Assembly (NCBI GenBank): GCA_029465975.1
Contig: CM055746.1
Location: 767,001-831,000 of the forward strand
Length of the DNA stretch: 64,000 bases
Origin: Dallia pectoralis
Lineage: Eukaryota > Chordata > Actinopteri > Esociformes > Umbridae
Direction of reading: 5' to 3'
The position numbers and the translations under genes were made by a program. The first letter of the stretch is position 1. Each line of letters begins with the position of its first letter. Shown one piece after another: positions 44,509-55,510 of this stretch. The notes below the pieces were generated by a model, which was not told where the DNA came from, did no database searches, and was given only the letters and a program-made list of their open reading frames with translations.

Positions 44509-46922
44509 TTAGTCCATCAGGACGGGTCCAGTCCTGAATAGGCCACGGTAGCCGACCGCCATCTCGAGCGGCTGAGAGACCGCCAGTTTGAGCGGCTCAG
44601 GGTGCGTCGTGGCGGCGGCCATCGTGGGCGACGTGGCGGAGGCCATCGTGGGCGACGTGGCGGAGGCCATCGTGGGCGACGTGGCGGAGGCCATCGTGGG
44701 CGACGTGGCGGAGGCCATCGTGGGCGACGTGGCGGAGGCCATCGTGGGCGACGTGGCGGAGGCCATCGTTGGCGACGTGGCGGCGGCCATCGTGAGCGTG
44801 GTCGTGGCGGCGGCCATCGTGAGCGTGGTCGTGGCGGCGGCCATCGTGAGCGTGGTCGTGGCGGCGGCCATCGTGAGCGTGGTCGTGGCGGCGGCCATCG
44901 TGAGCGTGGTCGTGGCGGCGGCCATCGTGAGCGTCGTCGTGGCGGCGGCCATCGTGAGCGTCGTCGTGGCGGCGGCCATCGTGAGCGTGGTCGTGGCGGC
45001 GGCCATCGTGAGCGTGGTCGTGGCGGCGGCCATCGTGAGCGTGGTCGTGGCGGCGGCCATCGAGGCGTCGTCGTGGCGGCGGCCATCGTGAGCGTAGTCG
45101 TGGCGGCGGCCATCGTGAGCGTAGTCGTGGCGGCGGCCATCGTGAGCGTAGTCGTGGCGGCGGCCATCGTGAGCGTCGTCGTGGCGGCGGCCATCGTGAG
45201 CGTCGTCGTGGCGGCGGCCATCGTGAGCGTCGCGTGGCGGCGGCCATCGTGAGCGTCGTGTGCGGCGGCCATCGTGAGCGTCGTCGTGGCGGCGGCCATC
45301 GTGAGCGTCGTCGTGGCGGCGGCCATCGTGAGCGTCGTCGTGGCGCGGCCCTCGTGGGCGGCGATGCGGCAGCCATTGTGGGCGGCGATGCGGCAGCCAT
45401 TGTGGGCGGCGTGCGGCAGCCATTGTGGGCGGCGATGCGGCAGCCATTGTGGGCGGCGATGCGGCAGCCATTGTGGGCGGCGATGCGGCAGCCATTGTGG
45501 GCGGCGATGCGGCAGCCATTGTGGGCGGCGATGCGGCAGCCATTGTGGGCGGCGATGCGGCAGCCATTGTGGGCGGCGATGCGGCAGCCATTGTGGGCGG
45601 TGGCGTGACGGCGGCAGCCATCTTGGGCGCGGGCGTGACGGCGGGAGCCATCGTGGACGCTGGCGAGACGGCGGCAGCCATCTTGGGCGCTGGCGTGACG
45701 ACAACAGCCATCTTGGGCGCTGGCGTGACGGCGGGGACCATCGTGGGCGCTGGCGAGACGGCGGCAGCCATCTTGGGCGCTGGCGTGACGACAACAGCCA
45801 TCTTGGGCGCTGGCGTGACGGCGGGGACCATCGTGGACGCTGGCGAGACGGCGGCAGCCATCTTGGGCGCTGGCGTGACGACAACAGCCATCTTGGGCGC
45901 TGGCGTGACGGCGGGGGCCATCGTGGGCGCTGGCGTGACGGCGGCAGCCATCTTGGGCGCTGGCGTGGCGACGGCATCCATCTTGAGCGCTGGCGTGACC
46001 ACAACAGCCATCTTGGGCGCTGGCGTGACGACAACAGCCATCTTGGGCGCTGGCGTGACGGCGGGGGCCATCGTGGACGCTGGCGTGACGGCGGCAGCCA
46101 TCTTGGGCGCTGGCGTGGCGACGGCAGCCATCTCGAGCGCTGGCGTGACCACAACAGCCATCTTGGGCGCTGGCGTGACGGCAACAGCCATCTTGAGCGC
46201 TGGCGGGACGGCGGGAGCCATCGTGGACGCTGGCGAGACGGCGGCAGCCATCTTGGGCGCTGGCGGGACGACGGCAGCCATCTTGAGCGCTGGCGGACGA
46301 CGGCAGCCATCTTGAGCGCTGGCGTGACGGCAACAGCCATCTTGAGCGCTGGCGGGACGGCGGCAGCCATCTTGAGCGCTGGCGGGACGGCGGCAGCCAT
46401 CTTGAGCGCTGGCGGGACGACAGGAGCCATCGTGGGCACGCTGGCGTGACGGCGGCAGCCATCTTGAGCGCTGGCGGGACGACGGTAGCCATCTTGGGCG
46501 CTGGCGGGACGGCAGGAACCATCGTGGACGCTGGCGTGACGGCGACCATCTCAGGCGCAAGCGTGGTGGCGACCATCTCAGGCGCTGGCTCCTGTAAATC
46601 CAGCCATGTCCTCCACCACGTGTTAATAATGGCCGTGGGCTGGTCATCCAACCCCTCCGGGGTTTTTCTGTCCCTGACGTCGGCGGCAGAAAAGGGTCTT
46701 CCCACGGCGGGGGTAGTGGCTGTAGCTCCAGGGTTTTCCTCCTCCTGTCTGCAGCCCCGGAACAGTGGGCGGTGTCTTCTGCCCGCCCCAGCCGACGTCC
46801 GATGTTGCGGGGACTAGTCGACTGAGGACGGGATCCCATAGCAGGGCGTCTTCCAGGGAGTCCTCCTCCACTCGCTCGTAGAACGCCTCCTCATCATCCG
46901 AGGAGAGGAGTCGGACCCCCAA
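44509..46922 (-). CDS. Repeat-rich open frame of element 2 (function unknown)
   Basis: The interior encodes an acidic start (LLSSDDEEAFYERVEEDSLE near 46915-46850), a spacer with DDQPTAIINTWWRTWLDLQE, four arrays of Met-Ala-Ala-Ala-type repeats and a non-repetitive end (PEPLKLAVSQPLEMAV, then a stop at 44509-44511). Small indels move the reading between frames several times, so no single clean ORF spans it. A 776-codon frame (46839-44509) covers the arrays with detours. No catalytic domain is recognised. I recall Pro/Lys-Met-Ala-Ala repeats in predicted fish proteins tied to retroelements, but I cannot verify a family. It could be a structural, Gag-like or non-functional protein. Confidence 0.45.
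44608..44783 (-). repeat. Element 2 array A: 24-bp unit, about 7-8 copies
   Basis: Plus GTGGCGGAGGCCATCGTGGG + CGAC. The minus strand encodes MASATSPT. Confidence 0.9.
44784..45345 (-). repeat. Element 2 array B: 27-bp unit, about 21 copies
   Basis: Plus GTGGCGGCGGCCATCGTGAG + CGTGGTC. The minus strand encodes MAAATTTLT. Several units carry small deletions (near 45230, 45257 and 45340). Confidence 0.9.
45346..45606 (-). repeat. Element 2 array C: 24-bp unit, about 11 copies
   Basis: Plus GCGATGCGGCAGCCATTGTG + GGCG. The minus strand encodes MAAASPPT. Confidence 0.9.
45607..46575 (-). repeat. Element 2 array D: 30-bp unit, about 32 copies
   Basis: On the plus strand, GCTGGCGTGACGGCGGCAGC and CATCTTGGGC. 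The minus strand encodes 10-residue KMAAAVTPAP-type units, with VVV, PTM and STM variants. Confidence 0.9.
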
Positions 46923-47050
46923 TCACCCTGCCAGGTGTAGCGCCGCTCCTGCTGCTCCGTGGGTTGACGGTGAGCTTCATACCTCGGAGCGCTATAGCTT
47001 GCCCCTCCGAGGAATCCACTCACCGTCCGGCTCTGCGGGCTTTTTGGGTG

Positions 47051-47060
47051 GCTTAGCATT
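47051..47060 (-). other. Primer-binding site, self-priming type (element 2)
   Basis: On the minus strand AATGCTAAGC starts one base after the 5' LTR. It is the exact reverse complement of GCTTAGCATT at minus 47309-47300, the predicted RNA 5' end. It has the same length and spacing as in element 1, with a different sequence. Confidence 0.85.
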
Positions 47061-47061
47061 C

Positions 47062-47472
47062 TGTCACGGATGGAGCGGCGTAGTGCGGTGAAAGCCATGT
47101 GCAGAGCCAATAGATCCGTTTAACCAGGTTTATTAAAGACAACCTGAACATAAAACAAACCGAGTACGGCGAAAACGCACTAAACTGTGAACTTAAATCA
47201 AAGATGCGCACATAGCGACTTACACACAAACGTTTAAGAACGACAGCTATATATATACAAACACTCACCTCTAAAACACAGTGACATGTAGTAACAAACA
47301 ATGCTAAGCAAGGAGTGACTTGCTAGCGACCCTTTTATCCCCACATAAAGTGACAGATTACTAACAGCTGTGACCACGTGAAAGAGGAAGTAATCACAGC
47401 TAGTGAACACAAAAACACGGAAGTGGATCACCGAAATGGAAGTGTAGCAACGCCACCACACCAATCGTGACA
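47062..47472 (-). repeat. 5' LTR of element 2 (minus-strand sense)
   Basis: In minus sense it carries GGATAAAAGG (47340-47331) as TATA-like box, a predicted RNA start about 29 nt further at 47309, and AATAAA (47134-47129). It ends at 47062. Confidence 0.93.
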
Positions 47473-47477
47473 GATAT
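47473..47477. other. Target-site duplication of element 2 (GATAT)
   Basis: GATAT directly after the right LTR repeats 43994-43998 before the left LTR. Confidence 0.93.
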
Positions 47478-47600
47478 TCTATACTAATTAAGCTGTTTTC
47501 AGTTACAACAGTAATTCACAACATTAACAACGACTCCACTTTATTTCTGATAATTTTTTATGTGTTTTTAATGGAAAATACATCTTTCTTTTATATATAT
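47478..47600. mobile_element. Tc1-like relic B, right piece
   Basis: GTTTTCAGTTACAACAGTAA, CACAACATTAACAACG and TTTATTTCTGATAATTTTTT resemble the continuation of the same Tc1-like end as 43896-43998, supporting insertion of element 2 into it. Confidence 0.65.
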
Positions 47601-47636
47601 AGTGTACATTACAGTGCATATATATATATATATATA

Positions 47637-47735
47637 AAGACAGAGAGAGATGGGGAGAGGGGGGGAGAGAGAAAGAGAGAAATGGAGACAGATAAAGACA
47701 GAGAACCACAGGGATCTAAAAAGACAAAAAGAGAG
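47637..47735. repeat. GA-rich simple repeat next to a TA run
   Basis: A TATATA run followed by GAGAGA/GGGGAGAG sequence. Confidence 0.8.
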
Positions 47736-48419
47736 AGTGAGATTGAGTGTTGTTGTACATTAGTGGCAAGCAAATATAATAGAAGTTCAAAGAGTAAAAG
47801 CTGATAAATGCCTTCATTCAACTGTCTATGAAAAAATGAATAGCTGTGCAATTATTGTAAAGTTTGCTGAATAGGCACAGATTACCCAAAGTGCAGCTCA
47901 GACACTTTCTCTTTTGAAATGTCAATTAGAAGATGGGGATATTAGAGCTGCCAATGTCCAAGGCCTGTAATTCTCAAGGCAAGGCTTTTTAAATAGTTAT
48001 GTATTGTAATACAAGGGTTTGAATGATGCATGTACGAAAACAACACTGTAGATTTTGATTTGGCCTGCCATAACTCATCACAAGAGCTGAATCCAGTGCA
48101 ATAAATCTGCAAATACTATTTACCAACCACACTGTGTGGATAAATGAGCCTCTCCTGTCGCCTGGATCCAAAATGAACCGTTCGGTTTCTCATGTTTTTG
48201 TTGTTTCTGTCTACATCTGTAATTTAAGGCTTTCTTCAGAAGTGATTTGTCAATGATTAGACCGTCTACCAAGATTTGGGTAATCCAATACTGCAGCCAT
48301 GGGTGTTATTGATCATCAGAGATGTAGTATTTAATTTGGATGACTTTTAGAATAGCTGGGATTATTTCTGGAGGCCATATTTACAAGATTATTTTCCACC
48401 CGGCAACAACTGCTTTATA
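47736..48419. other. AT-rich unique stretch
   Basis: No feature was recognised. Confidence 0.55.
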
Positions 48420-49756
48420 AGGTTATAACATGATGATATGATATCTGTATATGTAACAATAAAGGTTAAAACATGATTATATGATATCTGTATATGTAAC
48501 AATAAAGGTTATAACATGATGATATGATGATATGATATCTGTATATGTAACAATAAAGGTTAAAACATGATTATATGATATCTGTATATGTAACAATAAA
48601 GGTTATAACATGATGATATGATATCTGTATATGTAACAATAAAGGTTATAACATGATGATATGATGATATGATATCTGTATATGTAACAATAAAGGTTAT
48701 AACATGATGATATGATATCTGTATATGTAACAATAAAGGTTATAACATGATGATATGATATCTGTATATGTAACAATAAAGGTTATAACATGATGATATG
48801 ATATCTGTATATATAACAATAAAGGTTATAACATGATGATATGATGATATGATATCTGTATATGTAACAATAAAGGTTATAACATGATGATATGATGATA
48901 TGATATCTGTATATATAACAATAAAGGTTATAACATGATGATATGATGATATGATATCTGTATATGTAACAATAAAGGTTATAACATGATGATATGATGA
49001 TATGATATCTGTATATATAACAATACAGGTTATAACATGATGATATGATGATATGATATCTGTATATATAACAATAAAGGTTATAACATGATGATATGAT
49101 GATATGATATCTGTATATGTAACAATAAAGGTTATAACATGGTGATATGATGATATGATATCTGTATATATAACAATAAAGGTTATAACATGATGATATG
49201 ATGATATGATATCTGTATATGTAACAATAAAGGTTATAACATGATGATATGATATCTGTATATATAACAATAAAGGTTATAACATGATGATATGATATCT
49301 GTATATGTAACAATAAAGGTTATAACATGATGATATGATGATATGATATCTGTATATATAACAATAAAGGTTATAACATGATGATATGATGATATGATAT
49401 CTGTATATGTAACAATAAAGGTTATAACATGATGATATGATATAACATGATGATATATGATGATATGATATCTGTATATGTAACATGATGATAATATCTG
49501 TATATGTTATAACATGATGATATGATATCTGTAACAATAAAGGTTATATAATATGATATCTGTATATATAACAAAGGTTATAACATGATGATATGATATC
49601 TGTATATATAACAATAAAGGTTAAAACATGATGATATGATGATATGATATCTGTATATGTAACAATAAAGGTTATAACATGATGATATGATGATATGATA
49701 TCTGTATATGTAACAATAAAGGTTAAAACATGATGATATGATATCTGTAACAAATC
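48420..49756. repeat. 43/52-bp AT-rich minisatellite, about 28 copies
   Basis: The unit holds GGTTATAACATGATGATATG, ATATCTGTATATGTAACAAT and AAA. Many units carry an extra 9-bp ATGATATG-type insertion, and a disordered block lies at about 49430-49560. Most units contain AATAAAGG on the plus strand. Minus-strand open frames here are repeat by-products. Confidence 0.95.
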
Positions 49757-49904
49757 AACTACAACTGATTGTTGATCAAAGCTCCATCTCTCCATCTTTA
49801 TTTCAGCTTTATTGTCCTCCCGGATCTTTAAATGGGTGCCTCCAGCCTCTTAATAGAAAGGTATTATAACTGGTTAAATCAAGCGCCAGGAGTCCTGAGA
49901 GAGT

Positions 49905-50765
49905 CAGTACATCAACTAGGAAATATAGACCAGTACACCAGTTCAGTACATCAACTAGTAAATATAGAGCAGTACACCAGTTCAGTACATCAACTAGGAT
50001 ATATAGAGCAGTACACCAGTTCAGTACATCAACTAGGAAATATAGAGCAGTACACCAGTTCAGTACATCAACTAGGAAATATAGAGCAGTACACCAGTTC
50101 AGTACATCAACTAGTAAATATAGAGCAGTACACCAGTTCAGTACATCAACTAGGAAATATAGAGCAGTACACCAGTTCAGTACATCAACTAGGATATATA
50201 GAGCAGTACACCAGTTCAGTACATCAACTAGTAAATATAGAGCAGTACACCAGTTCAGTACATCAACTAGGAAATATAGAGCAGTACACCAGTTCAGTAC
50301 ATCAGCTAGGATATATAGAGCAGTACACCAGTTCAGTACATCAACTAGGAAATATAGAGCAGTACACCAGTTCAGTACATCAACTAGGAAATATAGAGCA
50401 GTACACCAGTTCAGTACATCAACTAGGAAATATAGAGCAGTACACCAGTTCAGTACATCAACTAGGATATATAGAGCAGTACACCAGTTCAGTACATCAA
50501 CTAGTAAATATAGAGCAGTACACCAGTTCAGTACATCAACTAGGAAATATAGAGCAGTACACCAGTTCAGTACATCAACTAGGAAATATAGAGCAGTACA
50601 CCAGTTCAGTACATCAACTAGTAAATATAGACTAGTACACCAGTTCAGTACATCAACTAGGAAATATAGAGCAGTACACCAGTTCAGTACATCAACTAGG
50701 AAATATAGAGCAGTACACCAGTTCAGTACATCAACTAGGAAATATAGAGCAGTACACCAGTTCAG
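49905..50765. repeat. 39-bp minisatellite, about 22 copies
   Basis: Units hold AGTACATCAACTAGGAAATA and TAGAGCAGTACACCAGTTC. With a period of 3 x 13, both strands stay open (13-residue VHQLGNIEQYTSS on plus; LNWCTALYFLVDV on minus). Confidence 0.95.
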
Positions 50766-51275
50766 CTGCCTTTCAGTCTTTACTTCAAATGCCACTTTTG
50801 TGTGTGTTTTTAATTCCATTAATCGAACCATACATAATTGAGCTGGGCTTCGCATGCCTTTCTTACACAGAATTCCCAGAAGACTTCCCATGGTCCTTGT
50901 TCAGGGTTGGGATAGAACCAAATGCCGGTAAAGTTCCTAAATCTGTTGTACTTTAGTGATGTAATTAAGCAAGGTAGCTTTGGAGGATAATTTAATTTAA
51001 CTTTCAAATAATAGTTGTTTTGCCAATAGGGATTATATTCCAAAAAATGACTAAATTATTTATTGTATTGGCATTGTAAAGACATTGTATATTAATGGGA
51101 ATTGCACTGGAAGGGAAAACTATTTTGCAGGCAAAGATTTTAAGCCTACATTATTCCAAAAAAATTTATAATAGAATTTTCCCAGACATCACTCACCTGT
51201 GCAAATATATAAATTGTAGAAAAGCACATAGCTCCATATGTGACTCTTTGTCCTAATTTCCATGACTAATGTAAT
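50766..51275. other. AT-rich unique stretch
   Basis: No feature was recognised. Confidence 0.55.
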
Positions 51276-51797
51276 GTATAAATAGTAAGTTATATTCAGA
51301 CCTTCTCTACATCTACACTACACCTACACCCTTGTATAAATAGTAAGTTATATTCAGACCTTCTCTACATCTACACTACACCTACACTCTTGTATAAATA
51401 GTAAGGTATATTCAGACCTTCTCTACATCTACACTACACCTACACTCTTGTATAAATAGTAAGGTATATTCAGACCTTCTCTACATCTACAGTACTCCTA
51501 CACCCTTGTATAAATAGTAAGGTATATTCAGACCTTCTCTACATCTACAGTACTCCTACACCCTTGTATAAATAGTAAGGTATATTCAGACCTTCTCTAC
51601 ATCTACAGTACTCCTACACCCTTGTATAAATAGTAAGGTATATTCAGACCTTCTCTACATCTACACTACACCTACACCCTTGTATAAATAGTAAGGTATA
51701 TTCAGACCTTCTCTACATCTACACTACACCTACACCCTTGTATAAATAGTAAGGTATATTCAGACCTTCTCTACATCTACACTACACCTACACTCAT
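51276..51797. repeat. 58-bp minisatellite, 9 copies
   Basis: Units hold TGTATAAATAGTAAGGTATA, TTCAGACCTTCTCTACATCT and ACACTACACCTACACCCT. ACAGTACTCC variants are confined to three or four central units. Each unit has a TATAAATA. Confidence 0.95.
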
Positions 51798-53199
51798 GTA
51801 ATAATACAATGCACTATCCATATCGTAACTAGTGGCAAATCAAAAATAACACTCTGAACTAAATTATGCAGTATTGAATTGGCTATTCATGTCCCAAGGA
51901 CAACAATACCAAAATTGAAAAGGACTGAGAACATTTTTTTACAGTACCTTGAGGATATCGGATTAGAATTAAGAGAGTATGTGTGCTTTATAGAGCCCAG
52001 AGCAGGAAAACAGGAAGGTGGGGATTGAAGGGAGATAATATGGATGAGTGGAAGGTGACCGGGGCTGGAACACCGGGGCTGGAACAAAGGGGTTGGGACG
52101 GGGCAATTTGTGGTTCTCTCTACGCTATCTTATAAACAAAACAACACATCATCAAATAATTACAGGTTGATAAATGACCTTCCCACCAGATGCGTTATTT
52201 CTATAGTGCAGTCATGTGGCAGGAAGTTGTAAAGGACACAATAAAATACAAACATTTTGAACAATATGACAGATGCATTAACAAAAGGAAATGGTTTTGG
52301 ATTACATTTGAATTCAGAATGTGTGCACCAATATAAAACAGGGTTCTGTCTGCATATATCTTGCTTATATTTATTGTAATTTTATGTCTATTGCCTATTT
52401 AGAGTTTATTTATTTTTCTCCAGTTTTGCCTCGTAAAAGCAGTATGCATGTGCTTACTGAACCCTCTTTATATAAAATACAGTTTGGAAATCTACTTAAG
52501 ATGTATATTTACAATATCATTTGGTTATGACATGTTTGTGAGGAAACATATAGTGAAATGTATTATAGTGAATATCTTTAGATCACATCATCCTGCATTT
52601 ATTAAACAACTGAACATTTATAAAGTAAAGATAAGGCTGAAGCTTACATGCTATGGCCTATCTATCTGGACGGGGTATTTTAATTGTGCTGTATATTCAT
52701 TAGGCCTTTGGTTTAAGCTTTGTTTGGTCATATCTCAGATTCAGCTCTTAAGGAGTAAGTCATAATGTGTTAATATTCTCTTGAAAAAATTAAATCACGT
52801 AAGAGTTTAGATTTTAGGCTACTACCTCAAGTGTGTATATTCCATGAGAGCTGGGATCCAAATGATGTTGTAGAAGTTCATTTTTCACAAGCTGTCCATG
52901 GGCAAAAGTAATAACTGAAGCAATGGGTTCCATCACTCCTCTGTGACAAGAAACAAATAAATAAAAGAGTGGACTAATAAGTCCTAAGTTATGAGTAATG
53001 TTCAAGTAAAATAAAACAAATCAAATCAATATTTACAAATCAATTGGAAACACTAGGCATTTGACAGACATTTGTATCCAATGTAATGATATATCCAATC
53101 ATATTATTAAACCCATGGAAACTGGCCAGATTAGTCTGCAGAAAGATCTGATATTGAGTTGTATTGGGGTGTAATACAAAACAGTGACATGTGATTGAT
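51798..53199. other. AT-rich unique stretch
   Basis: No gene was found. The GC-richer section near 52.0-52.1 kb has a short GGGGCTGGAACA duplication. Confidence 0.5.
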
Positions 53200-53345
53200 C
53201 ACAAGTATTTTTTAGAAGCTTTGGTCAAGCACATCCCAGAGATGCTCAATTGAATTGAGACACACATAATTTGGAGGCCAGGACAACACATTGACCCATT
53301 CATCATGTTCCTCAAACAGTTCCCAAACAGTTTGTGCAGTGTTTA
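53200..53345 (-). mobile_element. Tc1-like transposon fragment (antisense transposase)
   Basis: CACATCCCAGAGATGCTCAA followed by TTGGAGGCCAGGACAACACA and ATGTTCCTCAAACAGTTCCC matches the antisense transposase segment of a fish Tc1-type element that recurs in the next relic. Recognised from memory. Confidence 0.7.
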
Positions 53346-53365
53346 ATCTAGAAATACATTATGTT

Positions 53366-54250
53366 CATACTCTGATGAGCCTAAACATTATGACCAAATG
53401 CCTAATATGCAGTTGGTCCTCTAAAGCTGTGCCGATCTGACAAGGCATGTACCCTATAAGACTATTGACAGTGTCCTGTGGTATCTGGCACCAATACATT
53501 AGTGAAGGTATCCTGTGGTATCTGGCACCAATACATTAGTGAAGGTGTCCTGTGGTATCTGGCACCAATACATTAGTGAAGGTGTCCTGTGGTATCTGGC
53601 ACCAATACATTAGTGAAGGTGTCCTGTGGTATCTGGCACCAAGACATTAGTGAAGGTGTCCTGTGGTATCTGGTACCAAGACATTAGTGAAGGTGTCCTG
53701 TGGTATCTGGCACCAATACATTAGTGAGGGTGTCCTGTGGTACCTGGCACCAATACATTAGTGAAGGTGTCCTGTGGTATCTGGTACCAAGACATTATTT
53801 AAGGTGTCCTGTGGTATCTGGTACCAATACATTAGTGAAGGTGTCCTGTGGTATCTGGTACCAAGACATTAGTGAAGGTGTCCTGTGGTATCTGGTACCA
53901 ATACATTAGTGAAGGTGTCCTGTGGTATCTGGTACCAAGACATTAGTGAAGGTGTCCTGTGGTATCTGGCACCAAGACATTAAGACCCCTGAAGGTGTCC
54001 TGTGGTATCTGGCACCAAGACATCAGCAGTTGATACCTCAAGTCCTGGATGTTGTGAGGTGGAGTCACTGTGGATCTGACTTGTTGCACCAGAACATCTC
54101 ACAGATGCTCAATCGGGTTGAGGTCTGGGGAATTTGGTGGCCGGGCCAACACCTTGGACTCTTCTTCAAGTTCCTCAAGCTATTCATGAACTATGTGTGC
54201 TGTGTGGCAGGGTGCATTATCTTGCTGCAGAAGACAACAGCTATCCCAGG
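53366..54250 (-). mobile_element. Tc1-like relic with an internal minisatellite
   Basis: The left end ATTATGACCAAATGCCTAAT resembles the end of the same Tc1-type family. The right part (54010-54250) has CTCACAGATGCTCAATCGGG, TCTGGGGAATTTGGTGG and GTGGCAGGGTGCATTATCTT, the antisense transposase. Between them the 37-bp unit, itself a transposon segment (GTGTCCTGTGGTATCTGGCA), is amplified. Confidence 0.75.
53484..54010. repeat. 37-bp minisatellite amplified from Tc1 sequence, about 14 copies
   Basis: GTGTCCTGTGGTATCTGGCA + CCAATACATTAGTGAAG units. The last copies (GACCCCTGAAGGTGTCC and CACCAAGACATCAGCAG) run seamlessly into the ordinary transposon sequence. Confidence 0.93.
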
Positions 54251-55510
54251 TACTGTATATGGACACTGTATATGGACACTGTATATGGACACTGTATATG
54301 GACACTGTATATGGACACTGTATATGGACACTGTATATGGACACTGTATATGGACACTGTATATGGACACTGTATATGGACACTGTGTATGGACACTGTA
54401 AATGATGGACACTGTGATGGACACTGTGATGGACACTGTGATGGACACTGTATATGGACACTGTATATGGACACTGTATATGGACACTGTATATGGACAC
54501 TGTATATGGACACTGTATATGGACACTGTATATGGACACTGTATATGGACACTGTATATGGACACTGTATATGGACACTGTATATGGACACTGTATATGG
54601 ACACTGTGATGGACACTGTGATGGACACTGTATGGACACTAGATGGACACTGTATATGGACACTGTATATGGACACTGTATATGGACACTGTATATGGAC
54701 ACTGTATATGGACACTGTATATGGACACTGTATATGGACACTGTATACACTGTATGGGACACTGTATATGGACACTGTATATGGACACTGTATATGGACA
54801 CTGTATATGGACACTGTATATGGACACTGTATATGGACACTGTAAATGGACACTGTATATGGACACTGTATATGGACACTGTATATGGACACTGTATATG
54901 GACACTGTATATGGACACTGTATATGGACACTGTATATGGACACTGTATATGGACACTGTATATGGACACTGTATATGGACACTGTATATGGACACTGTG
55001 ATGGACACTGTGATGGACACTGTGATGGACACTGTGATGGACACTGTATATGGACACTGTGATGGACACTGTATATGGACACTGTAATGGACACTGTATA
55101 TGGACACTGTATATGGACACTGTATATGGACACTGTATATGGACACTGTATACACTGGACACTGTATATGGACACTGTATATGGACACTGTATATGGACA
55201 CTGTATATGGACACTGTATGGACACTGTGATGGACACTGTATATGGACACTGTATATGGACACTGTGATGGACACTGTATATGGACACTGTATATGGACA
55301 CTGTATATGGACACTGTATATGGACACTGTATATGGACACTGTGATGGACACTGTATATGGACACTGTATATGGACACTGTATATGGACACTGTATATGG
55401 ACACTGTATATGGACACTGTATATGGACACTGTATATGGACACTGTATATGGACACTGTATATGGACACTGTATATGGACACTGTATATGGACACTGTAT
55501 ATGGACACTG
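54251..55510. repeat. 13-bp minisatellite, about 95 copies
   Basis: Tandem ACTGTATATGGAC, with GTGATGGACACT variants scattered in small groups. Six-frame translations are open over hundreds of codons because the unit has no stops in any phase. These are not genes. Confidence 0.95.

Larger units (their letters stand above)
43999..47472 (-). mobile_element. LTR element 2: non-autonomous self-priming LTR retrotransposon
   Basis: LTRs of 412 bp (43999-44410) and 411 bp (47062-47472) flank a 2651-bp interior, with GATAT target duplications at 43994-43998 and 47473-47477. The LTRs differ by one substitution and one C-run indel, so insertion is recent. The sense strand is minus: only there do a TATA-like box, a poly(A) signal and a primer site fall in order. 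The interior has no Gag, protease, RT or integrase, only a repeat-rich open frame. The priming layout equals that of element 1, so a sushi-type chromovirus (not necessarily element 1) probably supplies its proteins. Confidence 0.92.

Noticed and set aside
44588..46449. Long plus-strand frames over the element 2 arrays
   Set aside because: The element reads on the minus strand, as shown by TATA, poly(A) and primer-site order. Plus frames are open only because the GC-rich units lack stops.
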